Assembly (NCBI RefSeq): GCF_000143415.4
Contig: NW_003314327.1
Coordinates: 795,403-859,402, forward strand
Direction: 5' to 3'
DNA from: Selaginella moellendorffii
Taxonomy: Eukaryota; Streptophyta; Lycopodiopsida; Selaginellales; Selaginellaceae
DNA: 64,000 nucleotides
Shown: in pieces, positions 44,703 through 54,873 of the stretch
How the letters are laid out: each line of letters starts with the position of its first letter
Numbering within the stretch: position 1 is the first letter of the stretch
The notes under the pieces: generated by a model
Database searches by the model: none
The model's input: the letters and a program-made list of their open reading frames with translations, nothing else
Told to the model about the DNA's origin: nothing
Position numbers and translations under genes: made by a program

Positions 44703-45492
44703 AACCCTAAACTCTTTTGCACTACTCCTAAATGTGGATGGACTCCATATTTCAATAAAATTTGTACCTATGTAAGACGTGGACATCCAGTTACGAAATC
44801 TTTGGATAAGTTTGTGGGGTAAATAACTAGCCAAATGCTAGTGAAAATGCAAGTCACTAGGGTAACTAAACCTCTGTTCGGTTGTTTTCACCAGAGTGTA
44901 GTTTCACTGAAAGAGGGCTGAGTAAAATAAAAATGATATATATGTTAATAATTTTCGGTTGACATGAGGGGCGAAAATGGCGGCTGGAGTACCAGTTGTC
45001 TTTGTACCCTGTTGAGAGTGGAGAGTGCTGTCGCTACTAACCACTTAGTGCCAAAAAAGTAAGGGAAACCTTGTAAAGAAAAATCAAACTGAGTCCCAGT
45101 GTGCTCTATTCTGCCTGGTATCTGGTTTATTGGATGTTGTCTGATAAGAGTTTAAAGATGACAAAGTGATAATTTATACGTAAAAAGTTGATAATTTAGT
45201 GAAAATGGTGGTCCAACTTTATTTGACGCTTTTTAAAATCCTATACCTTTAATACACACATGATTTGACAAAGAATTCAATCCGGTGTAGCAAGCAGTAC
45301 AACCACATACCTCTACAAACCTGCTTGCCTGTTCCTCCTGTAGAGCTATCTTATAAAATTCTCGTCGCAGCAGTAGCATGGTAGCGAGAGTCTTCTCTCG
45401 TTATTCATTCCTCCCAGTACTACTAAAGCTTGGTTTTTCGATCGAGAGGAACTTCCGATCGAGCGTACCGCAATCCACCTGTGTGTGTGTGC
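44703..45492. other. Intergenic AT-rich DNA
   Basis: No gene found. It contains a 32-bp sequence at 45,177-45,208 (TACGTAAAAAGTTGATAATT...) also present at 38,323-38,354. The right end is the 3' flank of the chitinase gene. Confidence 0.6.
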
Positions 45493-46555
45493 TCACTGGA
45501 CCGGGTTGGGAGGATTGAGAACTCCCTGCGATCCACAGTCGAGGTTGAGGCCCGGATCCACGTCCTTGTCAATGATGTTGAGGAAATAGTTGTAGTGGGC
45601 GATCCGGTCCTCCATCTTTGGATCGCTGCCGTGGCCACACTCGTCGTCTCCAGCCATGATGTTGATCGTCATTCCAAATCCGGGGCTCCTGAACGACAGA
45701 GTGTCGTTCCTGGATGGCTTCCACTTGTTGACCATCACCTCGTGTGGAGATGGCTGCTTGGGCTTGACGGGAGTGATCCACTTGAAGATCGCCGCCTGGA
45801 ACGCCACTGTCGCGTTCTCGCTAACCATCTCTGGGTGATTCATGAGGTCGAGCTTGAGGTACTTTGCAGCGGGTCCATAGTTGTAGTTCCTGGCAAAACA
45901 CAAGGAATAAGAAAAATCCCGGTTTTGGATCGAAGAACTTACCAGTAGAGTGGGAGAGCTCCTCGTCCATGGTAGCTGACACCTTTGGAGCAAGGATAGA
46001 GGAAACTATCCTCGCAGTAGATCTTTGGTGGACTAAGTTCTTCCTTGTAGCAAAGCCCCCACGCGTAAGGTCCCCCTTTAGCTGCCGAATAGCCACCTGA
46101 AATTTTCGCAAAGCAAAGCATTAGCCACGAGAGAAATTTTAAACTCTTCTCTAAAAGAGATCTAAGAAATCGCTTGTTCTTCCCTGGAGCTCCAGCAGAT
46201 CTAAGAACTTACAAGTCGTCTCATGGGCCACATGAGCTAGAAATGCCGCAATCTCCCTCTTCTGGACCGTCTCGCCGCCAGTGACCCCAAACCCCTCTTT
46301 CTCCATGGTTTTGGCGGCCGTGATGAATGAGTAGTGGTCATAGAATCCCTGCGCGTGCGTCTGCGGCTCATTCCTGTGATTGAACATCAAATCGAAGAGA
46401 TCACTGGTGAAGATCTCGGCCACCGTCTTGTTCTTGGGCTTGGCGGCGAGCTCTACATTGCCCCCCCCCTTGGCCGCGGCCAATCCCGCGAATCCCAGCG
46501 CCACTAGCACCCCAAGGAGCGCAATGCAGGAGGAGGCCGCCATACCTCGATTCAT
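45493..46555 (-). CDS. GH19 chitinase / chitinase-like protein
   Basis: Secreted glycoside hydrolase family 19 enzyme or lectin-like relative. Three exons, 46555-46213, 46096-45943 and 45889-45493, give 297 residues. An N-terminal signal peptide (ASSCIALLGVLVALGFAGLA) is followed by VAEIFTSDLFDLMFNHRNEP, FYDHYSFITAA, the catalytic region IAAFLAHVAHETTCGYS, GPYAWGLCYKEE, GVSYHGRGALPLYWNYNYG and GFGMTINIMAGDDECG. Overall it resembles the chitinase-like CTL1/POM1 group, which affects cellulose assembly in Arabidopsis. Unlike CTL1, which has lost the catalytic glutamate at HVGSKTS, this protein keeps the glutamate in HVAHET, so hydrolysis is possible. No chitin-binding domain precedes it. Cell-wall or defence role is inferred. 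Confidence 0.92.
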
Positions 46556-46898
46556 CCCCTGCCCAATCGCTAGAACCCTAGCTCTCCCAAGCCCTGGACT
46601 AGAATTTTTCTAGAGCGCCCTTCTTCGCTCCTCGCATCGTGTGACTTACCATCTACTGCATTGCAGGTGGGAAAATGGACCCCTGGCCAGCCAAGCTAGC
46701 GCTTTCACGAATACAAACGTGCCACGTGTAAGATTCGGAATAATATTTACCACCGGACGGCAGATGGTTTGTGGGTCCGAGGTCGAGGGTTCGAATCCCA
46801 TCCCCAGTACGCGCCGACACGCGAATCTACTGATTCTCTCTTTCTTCCTCGTAGGGTTTAGGGTTCCAACGAACAGGGTGAGTAAGAGCGTGGTAGCA

Positions 46899-48534
46899 AT
46901 GGCGCCGAATCCTCGGTGCTACATGGACATCAGCATTGGAGGCGAGCTCGAGGGCCGGATCGTCGTGGAGCTCTTCGCGGATATTGTTCCGCGCACCGCC
47001 GAGAATTTCCGGGCGCTGTGCACTGGCGAGAAAGGCGTCGGTTCTTCCGGATATCCGCTCCATTACAAGGTATCTGTTTCTTCTCGATGAAAAATCCTTC
47101 CTTTTCTTCACTTTCTCACTGACTTCTCTGCATTTTCATTGCGAGAATTTTATCTCTGTGTGAAGTTTTTCTTCATGCCTGTGTGAGATCATCTAGAAAA
47201 GTCATCTCCTTTTCTTCCAGCATCTCACTGACTCACTGACTTTTTCGCTTTCTCATTGGCTTCTCTCTTGCAAACAGGGCGTGGCTTTTCACCGCGTCAT
47301 CAAAGGCTTCATGATCCAAGGCGGCGACTTCACCGCTGGCGACGGCACCGGCGGCGAATCCATCTACGGCCTCAAGTTCGACGACGAGAACTTCAAAGTG
47401 AAGCACGAGCGCAAGGGGCTGCTGTCCATGGCCAACTCGGGGCCCAACACCAACGGCTCCCAGTTCTTCATCACCACCGCTCGAGCCTCACATCTCGACG
47501 GCAAGCACGTCGTGTTTGGCAAAGTTCTCAAGGGAATGGGCGTGATTCGCAGCATGGAGCACGCTATCACGGACGACAAGGACCGGCCCGTGAATCCCCT
47601 GGTGGTGACCGAGTGTGGAGAGCTTCCGGAGGGAGCCGACGATGGAGTGTCGCTCTTCTGGAAGGACGGTGATATATTCCCGGACTGGCCAGCGGACTTG
47701 CCCGAGCAGCCAGAGGAGTCGGCCTGGTGGGTGTCGGCCGTGGAGACCGTCAAGAGCCTGGGAAACGATTGCTTCAAGGTGTGATTCTTTTCTTTCCTTT
47801 TGTTCGTTCGCATTCTATAGAGCTTTGGAACGTTATGTTTTTCTTCGTAGCGTGGCGACTATAAGATGGCGCTTCGCAAGTACAGAAAAGCCTTGAGATA
47901 TTTGGACGTTTGCTGGGAAAAGGAAGAGATAGACGAAGGTTTGTCTCGCTCTTGTTTCGTTGGTTTCGAAAAAACGTTGTTTTTGGCAGAGAAGAGTAAC
48001 AATCTGCGGAGGATTAAGTCCTTGGTTCTCACCAATAGCGCTGTAAGTCTCTATCTTTCTCTCATCTTCCTGCTTGGTCTCACTCTTTTGGTGCTTCAGG
48101 CCTGCAAACTTAGAGTTGGCGATGCTCGGGGTGCTCTGGTAGACACGGAGTACGCCATGAACAATGGAGAGCCCAATGTGAAGGCACTGTTTCGACAAGG
48201 CCAGGTGATTCTCACTGTATTTTTCTGCTTTTTCTAAGCTCTTCCTATTCTCTGTAGGCGTACCTGGCTTTAAACGACCTGGAAGCAGCAGTGGCAAGCC
48301 TGAGCAAAGCTCAAGAGATCCAGCCCAACGATGGTAAGTTCGATCTTTGCTCGTTCTTCTTCCACTTCTAGAAACCAATCGTTGTTTGACTGAGCAGCTG
48401 GTATCCGGAAAGAGCTCACAACAGCTAAGAACAAGGTAACGAAACGTTGTTGCTGGATCGCTTACCTAGTGGTATTACAGATACTAGCGAGACGGGATCA
48501 GGAACGCAAGGCCTACTCTAAAATGTTCCAGTGA
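46899..48534 (+). CDS. CYP40: Cyclophilin-40 peptidyl-prolyl isomerase with TPR domain
   Basis: Hsp90 co-chaperone; Arabidopsis CYP40/SQUINT promotes AGO1-miRNA activity and phase change. Eight exons: 46899-47069, 47278-47778, 47851-47938, 47990-48042, 48100-48204, 48258-48333, 48398-48435, 48481-48534; 361 residues, equal to Arabidopsis. The cyclophilin domain occupies residues 1-170: [20 protein letters not shown], the catalytic [43 protein letters not shown]. The plant-type insertion YPLHYKGVAF is present. Three TPR repeats follow, with [20 protein letters not shown] and [20 protein letters not shown] carrying the Hsp90-clamp residues. It ends KAYSKMFQ. A telo-box (TAGGGTTTAGGGTT) sits in the leader at about 46,854. 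Confidence 0.96.
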
Positions 48535-48649
48535 GTACCTAGCCGGTGGAGGCGACCAAAGTTTTGTCTGCGTGGTAGCATGTGACAATGTGCACGGGCC
48601 GCTCAAAATTTGCTCCATTGTAAATGCTCTCCCCTCTCTCTTTCTCTCT

Positions 48650-50381
48650 TCAAGCAGTCGTTTTGCTCCGGATCGCGTTGAGATAGATCCGCTTTTCTTG
48701 CAGTCCAATGTCTGAGATTGTAAGCTTCTGCCGCAACGAACAACATGAAAATACTTGTCAAGCTAACATGACAAACCCATGATTTCACAAGCTTGACCTC
48801 TGCAGTTGCCATCAAAGTTCGTACACTGCTTGCGTAGAGCTTTGGATCTGCCTTCTCTTTGTCTGATGGACTGTAAACTGGCAATCTCGTAACCTCGAGG
48901 AAGTTGATTGGCTGGCATAGTAACAAGAGAATGTGGCGTACCTGGAAAAAGGTGAAAAAAGTCAGAAAGGATAATCGAAAGGAACAGCTTACCCCGGATA
49001 TGGATTCCCAGGCCGGACTGAAACGAGTGTACGGGTATCTGAGCACAACGGGCAAGACTGGCGTCTGGCTTAGAAACGCACCCGTCTTGAACGGAAGGAG
49101 GTGCTTTCCATTAGTGGTTGTCCCTTCTGCAAAGTCAAATTTGCTGTGCGCCGGAAAAACTCTTGTGTTACCTGGAAAGAGAAGCATGATCTGAGCTCCT
49201 GGATCGCTGTGAGCAGCTCGAAGCCTCTCGCTGACGATTCCTGGAAAACGAAAGAAAAGGAAATCAAAAGCTTGCTTCGAATCTTCTTTGCTTCACTCAC
49301 CAGAGACTCCTTTGGTATCCGATGTCTTTGATTCTCTCTGGACGTAAACGCATCCCAAACACTTGCTGCGCAGCCAAACAACGCCAATTAGACAAAAGGA
49401 CATCACGTTTGTGTGAAGAAAGATCGTTCTACCTTATCAAGCCGACCAGAGGTAACTTGGCCACTGATTTCTTCGAGCCGGATGGAAGAAAAATTGCGTT
49501 AACCAGGCAAAGTACTACTATAGATGATTTCTTTTGCTACGAAAGAAGAATTCACCTTAGCAACGAAGCTCGGGAACGAAGCAGACATGTGGTAGAGGAT
49601 GTCCAAATAGGATACATGATTTGAAACGATCGCTCCTGGTGTATCTTCCGCCTGGCAAGAGAACTTGGATCATCAAAGAAAGAATTACCATAAACTTAGA
49701 TCTTACAGCTATGTGCTCGTATCCATCCGGACCAACTTGCGCTGCCCCTTGCTGCAAGGACGCTGCCGAGGAGGGCGATTCTTTCACCTTGATCCAATAG
49801 AATCCCAGCACGAAGAGCATCACCCGCGCGAAGAACCTCCCCGAGGACGCGATGATCCAGCGCCGGAAGCCCCGCAGATACTCGTAGTTCTCCTGACCCT
49901 CCTCGTCCGATGGCGATCTAAACAGCGTGAAAATCCGGCAGATTACGTAGTAGATGAGCAAGACCAGGAAGAGCAGCACGAATCGGAGAGGAACGATGGT
50001 GAGGAGCGCAGCAGCCAGCTTCGCCCTCTCGCCCCAGGGCAATGCGCCGCGGCCGAGGGCGCCATAGCAGTCGTCCCTCACATAGGCCGCATATTTCGAC
50101 TCCATCTCCTCCAAGCTCTCGATCTTGCTCGCCGCCGCTGCCACTGCCGATTCTGGCGGCGCCGCAGCCGCCTCCGCCGCTCCATTCGCCGCGGATTGGA
50201 GGAGAGGCGCTTCGTCTGCCCTGCTGCTGCCGCTATCATCCTCTTCTTCCACGGCTTTCCCCTCGGCGACGCCATTCGCGGGATCGCTGGCCTTGTGATC
50301 TTGGCCACCGCCACTATCGATCATCTCCACTCTGGATTCTTCCTCGGTGGCCTTGGCGCCCATGAGCTCCATCTCCCTCAT
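48650..50381 (-). CDS. LPEAT1: LPEAT1-like lysophospholipid acyltransferase
   Basis: ER enzyme acylating lysophosphatidylethanolamine (Lands cycle). Eight exons: 50381-49707, 49651-49556, 49470-49433, 49365-49301, 49240-49172, 49126-48993, 48941-48798, 48727-48650; 432 residues. An acidic Ala-rich N-terminus leads into YAAYVRDDCYGALGRG and a double hydrophobic segment (VPLRFVLLFLVLLIYYVICR). The PlsC domain has motif I NHVSYLD (HX4D), then KLPLVGLIS, KCLGCVYVQRES, motif III FPEGTTTNG, and PVLPVVLRYPY. ARHILFLL-like VRHILLLLCQ and DPKLYASSVRTLMA near the C-terminus match Arabidopsis At1g80950, as do GLQEKRIYLNAI in the last exon. Its stop lies 115 bp from the CYP40 stop, tail to tail. The long open frame on the opposite strand is a shadow. 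Confidence 0.93.
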
Positions 50382-50421
50382 ACTGTTTTTAGGGCATTTG
50401 CTTCTTTTGCCCTAAAGAAGT
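50382..50421. promoter_or_regulatory. 40-bp divergent gap with a perfect inverted repeat
   Basis: Between the LPEAT1 and RAD51C start codons, TTTAGGGCA (50,388-50,396) and its exact reverse complement TGCCCTAAA (50,408-50,416) face each other across 11 bp. The motif resembles a telo-box (GCCCTAAA for ACCCTAAA). Each arm lies 5-7 bp from one ATG. Confidence 0.8.
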
Positions 50422-51938
50422 ATGGACGACGGTGGCAGCATTGCGCGGCTCGGCCTACCGCCATATCTCCGATCCAAGCTCCTTGCTTGCGGCTATTCTT
50501 CCATCGCGGATCTCCACGGCGCATCGCCTCTGGATCTCGCACGAGGTGTGTTTCTTGTGAGAAAATGCAGCCATGCTTGAGAATGTATTTCCATTTCCAG
50601 ACGCATCGATCTCTTCCGATGAGGCGCTCTCTGTTCTGCGGCGAATCGGAGCTACTCCAGCGCCTATTGCTGGTAAGAGAATTCGATTGGAGTCCCTGGA
50701 ATGAGCCTCTCGTTCTTTTTTTTCTCTCCCTCTTTTTCCACTCAGGAGCAAAGACTGCTTGGGATTTGATGTCGTTTGATCGATCCCGGAGCCGGATTGG
50801 AACTGGCTGCAGTGGTTTGGATCGAGTTTTCGGCGGTGGAGTCGCCTCCAAGGAGCTGACGGAAATTTGTAAGGAGAAGAGTGTATAGAGACGAGAAAAT
50901 CACGATCCTTCTTCTCCAGGTGGTGCTCCGGGGATTGGAAAAACGCAGCTCGGGTATGGACTCACGCTTTTCATTCTAGATCACAGCGAGATCACTTCTA
51001 AAGTCTCTAATTTTTTCTTTTTCACAGGATGCAGCTTGCTATAAACGTCCAACTCCCTCGATCTCTAGGTGGTCTCAATGGTCACGCTGTCTACATTGGT
51101 ACGTATGGAAATTCTTATCTCTTGGAAACGAGAACTTTGCTACTGTGTGGAAGTTTTGTCTCTTCTTTTTTACGAGTGATAAGAATGAGAGAAAGCTTCG
51201 TATGTTCTAAAACACTAATCCTTTTTTTTGCTCGAGCAGACACGGAAGGCAGCTTTATGATGGAGAGAGTGCTCCAAATGGCTCAACGAAGTGCTCTTGT
51301 GACGCCCGATCAAAGCGTCGAGTCTCTCCTCTCGCACATTTTCTACTTCCGCGTCTTCGATTCCACCGAGCAGATCGCCACCATCAACAGCCTCAATAAG
51401 TTCCTGGAAGAACACAAGGAGGTACTATACCACTAGACTCCGTTTGCTCCTCCCGCTTCTACTTAAAACGATTTCTAGGTGAAACTCCTTGTCATCGACA
51501 GTGTCACATTTCACTTCCGCCAAGACTTCCACGATCTGGCTCTCCGGGCCCGGCTGCTCAACAGCATGGCTCAGAAGCTCATGGCATTGGCTCACCATCA
51601 TGAACTCGCGGTATGGCAATACTTTCTAGTCTTTGACAAGTTTTGCGATACGAATCACAGGTAGTTCTCGTGAACCAAGTGACAACCAAAGGCAATGGAG
51701 AAATCAGGCCTGCTTTAGGTGAGCTAGATTTTCATTCATCGATTCAAAAGGTCTCGTTATTTGAGATTGATAGTTCCTTCTTTTCTTTCTTAAAGGTGAA
51801 AGCTGGTCTCATGCTTGTACAAACCGCGTGATCTTACGCTGGGAGGGAGGAAAACGCCAGGCTTGTATGTTCAAGTCCCCATCTCTTCCTCCAGCAAAAT
51901 CCAGTTTCTCAATTACTACTAGAGGGATCGGAGAGTGA
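50422..51938 (+). CDS. RAD51C: RAD51C recombinase paralogue
   Basis: RecA-family ATPase for homologous recombination and meiosis. Nine exons: 50422-50545, 50601-50672, 50746-50868, 50920-50953, 51028-51098, 51240-51421, 51479-51610, 51661-51718, 51796-51938; 312 residues. An N-terminal helix-hairpin segment (LPPYLRSKLLACGYSSIADL) precedes GTGCSGLDRVFGGGV. Walker A is GAPGIGKTQLG, DTEGSFMMERVLQMA follows, Walker B is VKLLVIDSVTFHFRQD, and VVLVNQVTTK and ESWSHACTNRVILRWEGG complete the core. The strings HIFYFRVFDSTEQIATIN and FHFRQDFHDLALR are specific to RAD51C rather than RAD51B, RAD51D or XRCC3. It is about 50 residues shorter than Arabidopsis RAD51C, mainly in the middle and the C-terminal tail, which ends TTRGIGE. 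The Walker motifs are intact. Confidence 0.94.
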
Positions 51939-51946
51939 CAAATCAC

Positions 51947-53570
51947 TCACTCGTCCATGTCATCCACGTCGCGCTGCGAATGGTCCCCAGCTTCCACCTG
52001 GTTTTGTATCGCTTCTAGAAACGATGCTACAGTGAAGTCACCTGTTGAAAAGCAATAAATTTGTTTCTCAAGATCTACAAACAGTAAGAAAGTGAATCCA
52101 CACTCACACTGACTCGGATCAATGCCAAACTGTTGCAAATCCATTTGACCCGACCTGAGAGCCTGGATCATTGTCAAGTTGGTGAGAAACAAGCAAAAGA
52201 AGTTAAAAAAGTTTTTACTTACGTGAGTGAACATGTCAAGCTGCTGACGAAACTGTGGGCTCTGCATTAAATCCGCGATGGCCTCGGGTGTCCATTTCCC
52301 CTGCTTGGATAAATGCAAGTTGCTTCAGTCGTGGGGACCAAGGACCAGCAAAAGTATCGCATTACCTCGGGAAGATACTGAGACAGTCTCTCCTCCCATT
52401 GGTGGGAGTTTTCAAGCAGCGGGAGGACATGATCCGGTTTAAGAACGTCCGTCAGACTAGGCCCTGCAGAAGAGGGAATGAACGAAACAATGTATTTGTT
52501 TATAGGAAAGGAAAACTCACCTGGATCTTGGAATGCTCTTGATGTCCCCCCTACAAGAAGAAAAAAGAAAAATCTCCATGAGTATAGCAGAGAATTAAGT
52601 TTTGCTCTACCGTGGCCATTCAGGCTCTGGCCGAGGTTTGCCAGTATCTGTTGTAGCTCGGCGAGCTGCACGGGAGGATTTCTGATGTTCTCGACCGCTC
52701 CTCCTCCGGACGGGGTGGCTTTCCCAGTATCGTCAGCAGTGCTGGCACAACCATCATCAGACGTGAAAGAGCAAACACAGAATCTCAGGACTTACTTGAC
52801 AATGTCACGCTCGATACTTTCCTCTACCGACGCTTCCTCCACTACTAGGAAAGAACTTCAATGCAGTCACTGTCAAAGGAAACGACATACCCGGCTGATT
52901 GATTTGGATGTTCACGGCGTCGCACAGCCTCTCGTCACCCGCAGGATTTGGCTCCTGGATGCAAGAAAAATGCGACACGAGAGCTTTAACAGCTGTAGAA
53001 GAAAATCTAGAAGCAGTTCTATCTACCTGGAGCCAGAAGAACATCTTTCTATCATCAGTCTTGAACTTTAGGATGTAAACTCGGCCATTGGATTGCTGGA
53101 CCTACACCATAGAAATCACACTGCCTAATAAGACCACCTAAACGATCGAGACTCGTGAAGAAAAATAAAAAATCAAGTTCTTACCTTCTCAAAGATTGCT
53201 TCATCCGCGAAGACGATTTGATCCTATTGCATTGTCCATGTCAGACACAAAGAAGAGAGAAAAGAGAGAAAATCCAAATCACAGAGCTATGCTTACGTCC
53301 TCCACAGCTCCCGACACGCGATCCTGCCACTGGACGTGCACAAGCCCGGCCTCGTCCTGAGAATTTCGATTGCGCGAGCTGAGAATCCACCGAAATTTTA
53401 TCAAATCCTTACCCTGGCTATGCAAAACAAGCCCTTCCTTGGATCCGCGCGGACCTGGACTCCCTCCATCAGCATTTTGCCCGCCTTGAATACAAGCACC
53501 GTCTCCTGCAAGAGCACACGCGAGCGCTGGTGAGAAGAACGCGACGCGACGAGCGCGAAGTGAGAACCAT
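51947..53570 (-). CDS. RPN13: 26S proteasome ubiquitin receptor RPN13 (ADRM1)
   Basis: Proteasome base subunit that binds ubiquitin with its Pru domain and the deubiquitinase UCH37 with its C-terminal DEUBAD domain. Exons: a tiny start exon near 53,570, then 53505-53413, 53356-53297, 53223-53185, 53101-53027, 52954-52891, 52844-52796, 52741-52611, 52550-52521, 52463-52366, 52300-52223, 52162-52108, 52041-51947; about 290-300 residues. Pru: [65 protein letters not shown] and DERLCDAVNIQIN. DEUBAD: DVLKPDHVLPLLEN, RLSQYLPEGKWTPEAIADLM, SPQFRQQLDMFTHALRSGQ, FTVASFLEAI. The start is unresolved: from ATG 53,570 either a 3-nt exon (ATG alone) or a 30-nt exon with a 35-bp intron keeps frame. Confidence 0.9.
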
Positions 53571-53641
53571 GGCGGAAGAGAGAAGAAGAGATTCCTTGGC
53601 CCGCCTCCTAGGGCTTTCTTAAACCCTAGTTCTTTATTTTG

Positions 53642-54826
53642 CTATATCACATAGCCGTAGTACCGGAGGGCCTTCCTCACGAGGATGCCAACGATGGCTA
53701 TCGCCAGCCCAATCGCCAATGCCGTCAAGCCGAAATCGCTAGACTGCTGTACCGCTTGCTCTTCCGATCTCCCCGCTCGAATTCCAGCCGCGGGAATCGC
53801 CGCTACTGCTGCTGGTGGTGGTGGTGGATTCACAGCGTTGATCGTTGCTGGAGCTGGAGCTATAAGAGCTGGCGCTGGAGCTAGAACTGGAGCTAGAGCT
53901 GGAGCTGGATCTAGAGCTGGAGCCGGAGCTAAATCTCGAGAAGCTGGAGATGGAGTAGCTTCCACTTCTACACGATTATTTTCTGCGTCTTCCGGCGGTG
54001 ATTCTTTCGTGTCTGGCACGGGATGCGCTCTCTTCATCATCTCGACATGGATCTGGAAAACCATGGAAGTTATGGCGATTTGATCGCTTCGAGGGCGATG
54101 AAAATAAGTAAATGCTTGCCTCGTCGATCAGCTTCTGGCGCTCGGGAGTGCTAACTCTTGGAGCGGCATCGCGGGACTTGATCGCGAGAGCCCTCCTTTC
54201 TTCCTTGGTGTAGTCGAGGGATCCGATAGCTCCTTCTGGCTTTGTCGGCATAAAGGCGATGAGAGCTACCAGAGCAGTGCGAACTACACGAAGAAAAAGA
54301 AAAGAAAAGCGTCAGTCCTTCTCACTCGATCGAATCGAAGGCAAAGTAAAGAACTGGACAAAGCTTCACTCACCACTCCAAGAAGGCTGCCAAAACTCTG
54401 GATGATGCGCTGATATGCTCAAGCAAATCTTTGTTTTGGTCTCAAATCTTCCATTGGGCTGAGCGAGAGAGACATCGAGAGATTATCGCCAAAACAATCG
54501 TCACAAGTAGCCACTCACCGTCAAAAGCACGAACTCTGGCGGCTTGAGAGGATACTCTGGAGGGAGCTGGATCCTGCCATGGTAAATTCCGCCCTCGAAT
54601 TCGGTGTCTTTCGGACCCCGGATCGCGAATTGCCACTCAAAAATGTTGTCCTGCGACAGATCGAGAAGAAATCAAGAAGGAAATCTGGAAGAAGAAGTCG
54701 ATCGCTCACCTCCAGCGGCATGCTCACGTAGTCATCGTTGGGATTGTTCTGGAGCTCCTTCACCTCCTGCAAGATGCGCTTCACGGCCGGATTGCGCACG
54801 TTGAAGCGCTCTCCCCCCTCAGCCAT
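53642..54826 (-). CDS. UBC32: Membrane-anchored E2 ubiquitin-conjugating enzyme, UBC32/UBE2J type
   Basis: ER-anchored E2 acting in ER-associated degradation. Five exons: 54826-54710, 54650-54519, 54458-54374, 54283-54120, 54052-53642; 302 residues (Arabidopsis UBC32 is 309). The UBC fold includes NPAVKRILQEVKELQNNP, DNIFEWQFAIRGPKDTEFEG, GIYHGRIQLPPEYPLKPPEF and the active-site region TKICLSISAYHPESWQPSWS, where Cys is the catalytic residue and the UBE2J-type HPESW motif follows. After LIDEIHVEMMKR comes a Pro/Ala-rich low-complexity linker and a C-terminal membrane helix (LTALAIGLAIAIVGILV). The last intron starts with GC (GAG|GCAAGC), and reading through it adds only a short nonsense tail. 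Its stop is 71 bp from the RPN13 ATG. Confidence 0.93.
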
Positions 54827-54873
54827 AAAGAACCCTAAAATTTCCTCCAAGAGAGGAAAGTCTAGAACCCTAA
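54827..54873. promoter_or_regulatory. 47-bp divergent gap with two telo-boxes
   Basis: AACCCTAAA occurs at 54,831-54,839 and again at 54,866-54,874, in the same orientation, the second running into the L2HGDH ATG. The gap separates the UBC32 (-) and L2HGDH (+) start codons. Confidence 0.75.

Noticed and set aside
46740-46815. tRNA-like B box (GGTTCGAATCC) upstream of CYP40
   Set aside because: The T-stem is imperfect and no acceptor stem, D-arm or anticodon stem can be formed from the flanks, so it is not a tRNA gene; at most a chance match or SINE scrap.
49665-50888. 407-residue plus-strand open frame across LPEAT1 exon 1 and RAD51C
   Set aside because: It is antisense to LPEAT1 and runs through RAD51C exons and introns in the wrong frame; an artefact of GC-rich coding sequence.
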